From contig NZ_FCOJ02000055.1 in NCBI RefSeq assembly GCF_001545035.1, positions 1-52,156 of the forward strand: a stretch of 52,156 nucleotides of DNA. The letters are read 5' to 3'. Of the stretch, positions 45,975-52,156 are shown one piece after another. Source of the DNA: Caballeronia glebae. GTDB lineage: Bacteria > Pseudomonadota > Gammaproteobacteria > Burkholderiales > Burkholderiaceae. The translations under genes and the position numbers were made by a program. Numbering within the stretch: position 1 is the stretch's first letter; each line of letters starts with the position of its first letter. A model generated the notes under the pieces. That model did not search any database. It was not told where the DNA came from and worked only from the letters and a program-made list of their open reading frames with translations.

Positions 45975-47960
45975 TCATGTCAGGCGGCGCATTCGCGCGG
46001 CAAGCCCGGAATCGCGCCGCGTCGGTTCCCTGACGGCCTGCGCGAAGATCGCCGCCGATCCGATCACGTCGACCCTTCGTTTCGCCCGCGTGATCGCCGT
46101 GTACACCAGCTCGCGCGACAGCACGCGCACGAACGCGCCCGGCAACACGAGCGCGGCGTGCTCGAACTCCGAGCCTTGCGACTTGTGCACGGTGAGCGCG
46201 AACGCGGTGTCGTGCGGCGGTAGCGCGGCGGGCGACACATAACGCAGCGCGCCATCGGCCATGCGGAACGCGACGCGCAACAAGCCGTCGGCGCCGGGCA
46301 GCGCGATGCCGATATCGCCGTTGAAGAGCCCGAGCGCGTAGTCGTTGCGCGTGACGATCACCGGCCGCCCGGCGAACCACTGCGCACCGAGCGCCAGCGC
46401 GATGCCCGCCTGCTCGCGCACTTTCGCGGCGATGCGCGCGTTCACGTCGTCGACGCCGCGCGGCCCCTTGCGCGTCGCGCACAGCACGCGAAATCGATTG
46501 AGCGCATCGAAGAGTCGGGCGTGATCCGCCTGCGCGCTGTCGAGCACGGTCGAAAGCGCTTCGGCGTAGGGCGCGAAGCCTTTCGCGAGCCGCGCGAGCG
46601 TGCGTTCGGACAGCGCCGCGTCGCCATCGTCGAACAGCGCGGCCGCGCGCTCGCCGGACGGATCGAGTGCATCGAGCGCGGCCTGTTCGTCGCCGTCCCG
46701 GATCGCGATCGACAGACGCCCAATGTCGGAATCGAGCCCGAAGCGATAGTTCTTCTGCAACCACACGACGCAATCGGTGAGCGCGGGTTCCGCTCTTTCG
46801 CCGATGTCGCTCCAGTCGCCGGGCAGCCTATCGAAGAGATCGGCGTAGCCTTCGGAGTCGAAGAGTCCGCGTTGCTGCGCCCGCGTCTGTGCATGCGGCA
46901 ACGCGGCTTCGAGGCGCTTCGCATCGACCGAAAGCGCAGCCGCGACGCGCGCCACGCCCGCATGGCTGAACGACGGCTCCGCGCTCAGTTCCGCGAACAC
47001 CGCGCCCGCCTCCACCGCCGACAACTGATCCTTGTCGCCGAGCATCACGAGACGGCTTGCCGGCGCGACGGCTTCGAGCAAGTGCGCGGCGAGCGCGACG
47101 TCGATCATCGAGGCTTCGTCGACGACGATCACGTCATACGGCAAGGGATTGTCGCGATGATGCCGGAAGCGCCCGTCCGACTGCACGCCGAGCAGACGCT
47201 GCAAAGTGAACGACGTGCGCGGCAGGCGCGCGGCAAGTTCGGACGGCAACTTGTCCGCGCGTTCGATGAGCGCCTCCTGCATGCGCTGCGCGGCCTTGCC
47301 GGTCGGCGCGGCGAGCGCGATGCGCAGGTCCGGATCGGCATCGAGCAGGCACGCGAGCACGCCGACGACGGTCGTCGTCTTGCCGGTGCCCGGGCCGCCG
47401 CTCACGATCGTCAGCCGTCCCGCCAGCGCGACGAACGCGGCGACGCGCTGCCAGTCGATATCGTCGTCGGCGGGCGGACCGAAATAGCGCGCGATGCGGG
47501 CCGCCTGTTGCGCGATGTCCGCCTGCGAGACCGGCATGCGCGCATCGCGCGAGCGTTCGACGAGCGCCCGCGCGAGCCGCCGCTCGTAGTCGAAGTAGCG
47601 TGCGAGATAGAGCCGCCCGTCCTCGTCGATGACGAGCGGCAGCAGGTCGGCCGCTTCCGCGCGCGCGCCGCTTCGCACGAGGCACGCGACGCCGCTCGCA
47701 AGCAGCGCGTCGCGCGCCTCGTCAAAACGCGCGTCGTGACGGCGGGCGAGCGCGGCGAGCGGCAGGCACACGTGGCCTTGCGCGGTCGCGCGGCTCATCG
47801 CGCTCGCGGCGCGCCCGGCCCACAGTACGCCGTGCTCGCCCGCGCCGAGCCGCGCCGCGAGCGCGCTCATGCGCCGCGCGAAACCTTCGGCGAGCGCCGC
47901 GCTTTCGTCGGCGGGCGCGGGCACGGGGCGCGCCGCCTGCATGACATTGAGCGTGCTCAT
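45975..47960 (-). CDS. recD: RecBCD enzyme subunit RecD
   Basis: RecD is the fast 5-prime-to-3-prime helicase of the RecBCD double-strand-break repair and degradation complex. The 661-aa protein has a short N-terminal domain, Walker A VSGGPGTGKTTT (188-195), DEASMID (Walker B), and SF1 helicase motifs to the end (TVHKSQGSEFEHAALVLP). The start overlaps the recB stop as ATGA. It is the third gene of recC-recB-recD. Confidence 0.95.
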   Translation of the reverse strand: MSTLNVMQAARPVPAPADESAALAEGFARRMSALAARLGAGEHGVLWAGRAASAMSRATAQGHVCLPLAALARRHDARFDEARDALLASGVACLVRSGARAEAADLLPLVIDEDGRLYLARYFDYERRLARALVERSRDARMPVSQADIAQQAARIARYFGPPADDDIDWQRVAAFVALAGRLTIVSGGPGTGKTTTVVGVLACLLDADPDLRIALAAPTGKAAQRMQEALIERADKLPSELAARLPRTSFTLQRLLGVQSDGRFRHHRDNPLPYDVIVVDEASMIDVALAAHLLEAVAPASRLVMLGDKDQLSAVEAGAVFAELSAEPSFSHAGVARVAAALSVDAKRLEAALPHAQTRAQQRGLFDSEGYADLFDRLPGDWSDIGERAEPALTDCVVWLQKNYRFGLDSDIGRLSIAIRDGDEQAALDALDPSGERAAALFDDGDAALSERTLARLAKGFAPYAEALSTVLDSAQADHARLFDALNRFRVLCATRKGPRGVDDVNARIAAKVREQAGIALALGAQWFAGRPVIVTRNDYALGLFNGDIGIALPGADGLLRVAFRMADGALRYVSPAALPPHDTAFALTVHKSQGSEFEHAALVLPGAFVRVLSRELVYTAITRAKRRVDVIGSAAIFAQAVREPTRRDSGLAARMRRLT

Positions 47961-50900
47961 GCCGCGCCTCCCGACATCAATCGATCGAGCGCTTCGACCA
48001 GTTCCAGCGATGGCCGCCCGGAATGCACGCCGCTTGGCTGCCCGCCATCGCGCCAGCCGGGACGCACGCCGCGCACGAACAGATACAGATAGCCGCCGAT
48101 ATGCGTCTCATACGCATAGCCCGCGAGCCGCGCGCGCAAATATCGATGCAGCGCCACCACGTAGATGAGCGCCTGGAGGTGATACGCGTGTTCCGCCATC
48201 GCCACGGCGAGCGGCGCGGCGGCATAGTCCGATGCGGCATCGCCCAGATGATTCGACTTCCAGTCGATGATCCAGAAACGGCCTTCATGCTCGACGATCA
48301 TGTCGATGAAACCCTTGATGAATCCGCGCAACGCGCCCGACTCCAGCGCGACGTCCGGAAAACCGTGCGCGGCGAGCACGCGGCGCAACGCGGTGAAATC
48401 GAGCGAATCGGCGGAGAACAGAAACTCCAGTTCGTTCATGCGGCGCGCCGGCGCGATGGTTTGAAGCCGCATGCCGGGCGCGATTTCGCTCGTCACGGTA
48501 TCGGCGAGCAAACGCAGCATCATCGGACGCAGACGCGGCGCGAGTGTTTCCGGCGCGGGCGTCGGATGCTCGCGCAACGCGCGCTCGACGGCCGCCGGCC
48601 ATCCCGACGGCTCCGTGAAATCCGCAAGCTCATACATGCGATGCAGGCACTCGCCCGCCGCCGCGCCACGCGGGAACGCGAGAATGTCGTCGGAATCGAG
48701 CGGAGCTTCGTCGCGCGCGGTGGAATCCGTGCGCATGGCGTCGTCGAGCGCGGCGAGTTCGTCGTGATCCGGACGCGCTTCCACCGGCTGCGCCTGATTC
48801 GCCTCGTCGCGCGCGCCCGCCGCGATCAGCGAACTGAAGCTCGCCATGCGCCAGCGATCGCGCAAGATGCGCCGATTCGTGCGCGCGGCGATGTCGTGTT
48901 CGTGAGACGCATCGGCCGCGAGCGGCTCGCGCACGTCGATAACCGGCAGCGGCGCGACGCTAATCGCGCCGTCGGACTGCGCCGCAACCGCATGCCACGC
49001 CGCGACGATCTCCGCTTCCTCCGGCGGCTCGTTGCAGAACGCATCGAAGTCATTCGCGCCGCCGGCGACAAGCCAGTTGAGCACGCTGCGCCGCGACTCC
49101 TTGGTCGACCGGTTCGACAGATAGAAACCCGCGACGACATAGCAGCGAAACACCGCGCGCGTCAACGCGACATACACGAGACGCGCGCGCTCGGCCGCCT
49201 GTTCGCGCGCGATGGCCGCGCTCGCGTGATCGTCTTCGTCGCCTTCCATGCCGTAATGCAGCACCGCCACGCCCGCGTCGTCGTGGTACTCGCGTGCATC
49301 GGGCAAGCCGGATTTCGACGCGTCGCGCGACGCGCCGTCGTTCAGGAACGGACAGAACACGACCGCGTATTCCAGCCCCTTCGACTTGTGCACGGTCACG
49401 ATCTGCACGAGATTGCGATCCGATTCGAGACGCAGTTGCGCTTCCTCGCCGCCGCCCTGCTGCTCGCGTTGCGCGGCGAGCCAGCGCAGCGTCGGCGCGA
49501 TGCCGGGCTGCTCGGCCGAACGCGCCTGCAGCAACTCCGCCAGATGATTCACGTTCGTGAGCCGGCGCTCGCCATCGGGCCGCGCGACGAGGCGCGTCGC
49601 GATCGACAGTTCGCGCGCAAGCGTGCGCCACATCACCGCGAAACCGCGCTCGTGCCAGATCGTGCGATAGCGCGAGAAGCGCTCGACCCAGCTCGTCGAA
49701 TCGATCGGCTCGCCGTGCGGATCGGCGGCGTCCGCGTGTTCGAGCCGCCAGAGCGCGGCGGCGTCGAGCCCGAACCAGTCGGTCGCGAGCGCGGCGCGCA
49801 GACGTCGCAAATCGCCCGGCGTGTCGATGGCGGCGAGCACGCGCTCGATCTGCTCGGCGTCGAGCGAGCCGAACACGGACGCCTGCGCAAGCTCCACGCT
49901 GCCAATGCCCCACGCCGCGAGCACGCGCTTGACCAGGCTGCCTTGCCGATGCGTCTGCACGAGCACCGCGATGTCGCCCGCCGAAAGCGGCGCGTGGCCG
50001 ATGGTCACTTCGCCGCGCTGCGCACCGCGCAACAGCCGCGCGATCTCGGCGGCGCACGCTTGCGCCGCGTCGCGCTGCGCATTGACCTTGAGCAGCGCCG
50101 ATTCGCCGTGCGGCAACATCCAGACGCAAAAATCCGCGATATCGGAATAGGCGGCGGCCGGCGTGTCGTCGACGAACGGACCGCGCTTGCGCGTGCCCGC
50201 GCGCACCGGCTGATAGTCGAGCCCATCGAGAATGAACGCCGCCGGATTCGCCCCGAATACGCGGTTGCACGCCTCGATGAGCGGCGGCGTCGAGCGCTGG
50301 TTGACCGCGAGCGTATAACGCGCGCTCGCGCCGTCGCGGGCGGCGAGATACGTGTGCAGATCGGCGGCGCGGAAGCTGTAGATCGCCTGCTTCGGATCGC
50401 CGACGAGAAAGAGCGGCCCGTGCGGCGCGAACACGCGGTTGAAAATCGCGAACTGCAGCGGGTCGGTGTCCTGAAATTCGTCGATGAGCGCTGCCGGATA
50501 ACGCGCCCGCAACGCCTCGGCGAGCCACGCGTGTTTCACGAGCGCGTGATGCAGGTTCGACAGCAGATCGTCGAACGACACGACGCGTCGCGCGCGCTTT
50601 CTCGCGGCGAGTTCGGCAGGCGCGTGATCGAGCCACTCGCGCACGATGCCGAGCCACGTCGCGCGCTGCGATGCCTCGGCCGCGACGGCGGACGCGGCGA
50701 GCGAGTCGGCGTGATCGAAGAAGACGTGCGCGGGCGGCGTGTTCTTCGCCTTCGTGCCCTTAGCGAGCGCCGTCGCGGTGAGCTTCAGCGCTTTCTCGGG
50801 CGGCGGCGCATGGCAATCCGCGTCGGCGAAGTACGCGGTCCACGCGTCGATGGCCGCGTCGATGATCGTGCGCTTGTGCGTCGTCTTGTTGAGGATCGCT

Positions 50901-51661
50901 TCGGCGTCGAAGAGCAGCTTCGCGATGCTGTCGCGCTCGGCGTTCCACAGCGCGCAGGCTTGGTCGAAGAGCGCTTGCATGTCGGCGGCTTCGGCGGCAT
51001 CCATGTCGCCGAAACGCAGCGCCGCCAGCGGCTTTTTCAGACGCCGCGCGAGTTGCGCATCGAGCGATGCCGGTCCCGCGCCCTTCGCCACGAGCCACGA
51101 CGCGAACGAAGGCGTGCGCGCCGCCACCGGCTCCACGCGCTCGCGCCAGAAATCCGCGGCAAGTTCGAAGCGCAGCGCGCTGTCGTCGGCTTCCATGTCG
51201 AACGCGAACGGCATCGCGGCCGCGAAGGGCGCTTCCTGCAGCGCGCGCTGGCAAAACGCGTGAATCGTGTGGATCGCGGCCTGATCGAAGGTCGATACCG
51301 CGATGCGCAGGCGCTTCGCGGCTTCGTCTGCGTCGATCTCGGCGAGCGTCGTGTCGAAAAGCTGCTCGATGAACGGATCGCCCGCCGCGTCGCCGTTTTC
51401 AATCGCATGCGCGACGCCCACGAGCCGCGAGCGGATGCGCTCGTGCAACTCGGCGGTCGCCGCCTTCGTGAACGTCACGACGAGAATCTGCTCGACGGAC
51501 AAGCGCTTTTCGAGCAGCAGCCGCACGTAAAGCGCGCAGATGTTCCAGGTCTTGCCGGTGCCGGCGGAAGCCTCGATCTGGTTCACGCCGTCGAGCGCGC
51601 AAGAGAAGACGTCGAGTTCCCGCACGTCGATGTTATCCACGGATGAAATCACGTTCGTCAT
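47957..51661 (-). CDS. recB: RecBCD enzyme subunit RecB
   Basis: RecB is the 3-prime-to-5-prime helicase and the nuclease of RecBCD. The 1234-aa protein has Walker A ASAGTGKT (31-38), helicase motifs (LIDEFQDTDPLQFAIF, TVHKSKGLEYAVVFCP), and a C-terminal PD-(D/E)XK nuclease with IDMIVEHEG...IIDWKSN. The ATG at 51661 was chosen because it overlaps the recC stop (ATGA) and begins homology; the longer frame runs into recC in another frame. Confidence 0.96.
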   Translation of the reverse strand: MTNVISSVDNIDVRELDVFSCALDGVNQIEASAGTGKTWNICALYVRLLLEKRLSVEQILVVTFTKAATAELHERIRSRLVGVAHAIENGDAAGDPFIEQLFDTTLAEIDADEAAKRLRIAVSTFDQAAIHTIHAFCQRALQEAPFAAAMPFAFDMEADDSALRFELAADFWRERVEPVAARTPSFASWLVAKGAGPASLDAQLARRLKKPLAALRFGDMDAAEAADMQALFDQACALWNAERDSIAKLLFDAEAILNKTTHKRTIIDAAIDAWTAYFADADCHAPPPEKALKLTATALAKGTKAKNTPPAHVFFDHADSLAASAVAAEASQRATWLGIVREWLDHAPAELAARKRARRVVSFDDLLSNLHHALVKHAWLAEALRARYPAALIDEFQDTDPLQFAIFNRVFAPHGPLFLVGDPKQAIYSFRAADLHTYLAARDGASARYTLAVNQRSTPPLIEACNRVFGANPAAFILDGLDYQPVRAGTRKRGPFVDDTPAAAYSDIADFCVWMLPHGESALLKVNAQRDAAQACAAEIARLLRGAQRGEVTIGHAPLSAGDIAVLVQTHRQGSLVKRVLAAWGIGSVELAQASVFGSLDAEQIERVLAAIDTPGDLRRLRAALATDWFGLDAAALWRLEHADAADPHGEPIDSTSWVERFSRYRTIWHERGFAVMWRTLARELSIATRLVARPDGERRLTNVNHLAELLQARSAEQPGIAPTLRWLAAQREQQGGGEEAQLRLESDRNLVQIVTVHKSKGLEYAVVFCPFLNDGASRDASKSGLPDAREYHDDAGVAVLHYGMEGDEDDHASAAIAREQAAERARLVYVALTRAVFRCYVVAGFYLSNRSTKESRRSVLNWLVAGGANDFDAFCNEPPEEAEIVAAWHAVAAQSDGAISVAPLPVIDVREPLAADASHEHDIAARTNRRILRDRWRMASFSSLIAAGARDEANQAQPVEARPDHDELAALDDAMRTDSTARDEAPLDSDDILAFPRGAAAGECLHRMYELADFTEPSGWPAAVERALREHPTPAPETLAPRLRPMMLRLLADTVTSEIAPGMRLQTIAPARRMNELEFLFSADSLDFTALRRVLAAHGFPDVALESGALRGFIKGFIDMIVEHEGRFWIIDWKSNHLGDAASDYAAAPLAVAMAEHAYHLQALIYVVALHRYLRARLAGYAYETHIGGYLYLFVRGVRPGWRDGGQPSGVHSGRPSLELVEALDRLMSGGAA

Positions 51662-52156
51662 GCGCCGCTCCGCAGATGCTGCACGAGCGGTTCGAACACG
51701 ATGCGCGCGAGCGCGGCGAAGGCTTCGTCGAGTGCGAGGTCCGCGCCGCGAAATGCGATACGGAACACGGGATCGTCGGATTCGGCGCGCGTGCGCTCGG
51801 ATTCCCACGCGGCCTGCGCTTTGGCATCGCCCTCCTTCACCTTGAGCCACGCGCTCTTCGGAAAGAAGCGCAACGGCATGCGGCGTCCCGCGCGATAGAG
51901 CGACGCGAGCGCGGCAAGCTGCGCGAGCGGATCGGCGACGGGCAGCAACTCGAAATCCGCCGATGGCGAACCGCGCCCGTGCCAGATCGTGCGGCGCGGG
52001 CCGTCGGGCAGCGCCGCGCAATACGCGAGATGCGCGAGCCACGCGGACAAATAATCCCGCGCGCGCGGCGCGTCGTAGCGATAGATCACCTGGCCTTGCG
52101 GTGTGAGCGCATTGAGCGTGCCGACGAGCGTCATCGGACGGACATCGACGAGCGAG
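51658..52156 (-). CDS. recC: RecBCD enzyme subunit RecC, C-terminal part (cut by window edge)
   Basis: The last 165 or so residues of RecC are visible, in frame from the window edge (LVDVRPMTLVGTLNALTPQGQVIYRYDAPRARDYLSAWLAHLA) to QHLRSGA. This is the C-terminal fold of RecC that contacts the other subunits and reads Chi in enteric enzymes. Most of the gene is outside the window. Its stop overlaps the recB ATG. Confidence 0.9.
   Translation of the reverse strand, partial: SLVDVRPMTLVGTLNALTPQGQVIYRYDAPRARDYLSAWLAHLAYCAALPDGPRRTIWHGRGSPSADFELLPVADPLAQLAALASLYRAGRRMPLRFFPKSAWLKVKEGDAKAQAAWESERTRAESDDPVFRIAFRGADLALDEAFAALARIVFEPLVQHLRSGA

Noticed and set aside
48023..51646. 1207-aa plus-strand open frame antisense to recB
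   Set aside because: Shadow frame with Arg/His/Ala-rich composition; the recB helicase and nuclease motifs on the opposite strand explain the DNA.

Overview
The window is chromosomal DNA from a GC-rich betaproteobacterium of the Burkholderiaceae, most likely Paraburkholderia, Caballeronia or a close relative. This rests on the glnA-glnL-glnG, kdpFABCD and recC-recB-recD arrangements, on ArgA and ProP sequences of Burkholderia type, and on the codon use. Genes are dense on both strands. Most long antisense reading frames are GC-codon shadows of real genes.

Layout, left to right. Positions 1-5797 (minus) carry the high-affinity K+ system: a 35-aa unrecognised membrane ORF, then kdpF, kdpA, kdpB, kdpC and a partial kdpD, mostly joined by 4-bp overlaps. 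xth (plus) follows. The nitrogen-control operon glnA-glnL(ntrB)-glnG(ntrC) lies on the minus strand, with a sigma-54 promoter and two NtrC-type sites upstream of glnA and an intrinsic terminator between glnA and glnL. Positions 11464-16509 hold a rhodanese, cutC, a CinA-type protein, an EI24/CysZ-like membrane protein, a sterol desaturase-type hydroxylase and a secreted YVTN beta-propeller. hrpA (minus, long repetitive N-terminus) and argA (plus) diverge from a 22-bp gap. Next come a YggX Fe-trafficking protein, proP behind a long leader, a YfcE-type phosphodiesterase and a TMEM175-type channel.

The main accessory segment is about 26.4-28.9 kb. A tRNA-Leu(TAA) is followed by a tyrosine-integrase pseudogene that has lost its catalytic core. 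Three tightly coupled plus-strand genes follow and look like a polymorphic-toxin/immunity cassette. I did not find the second attachment site.

Positions 28.9-37.2 kb are small lipoproteins and envelope or stress genes: a CpdA-like phosphodiesterase, two response regulators and a NarX-type histidine kinase flanking a bacterioferritin-like protein and two DUF1328 membrane peptides, an entericidin and a DUF4397 lipoprotein. Positions 37.5-45.5 kb hold a DMT exporter, thiC behind a TPP riboswitch, two small lipoproteins (one with a striking Gly/Trp/His repeat), a 42-aa membrane ORF behind a sigma-54-like motif, lldP and a second DMT exporter. The window closes with arfB and recD-recB-recC (minus; recC cut by the edge).
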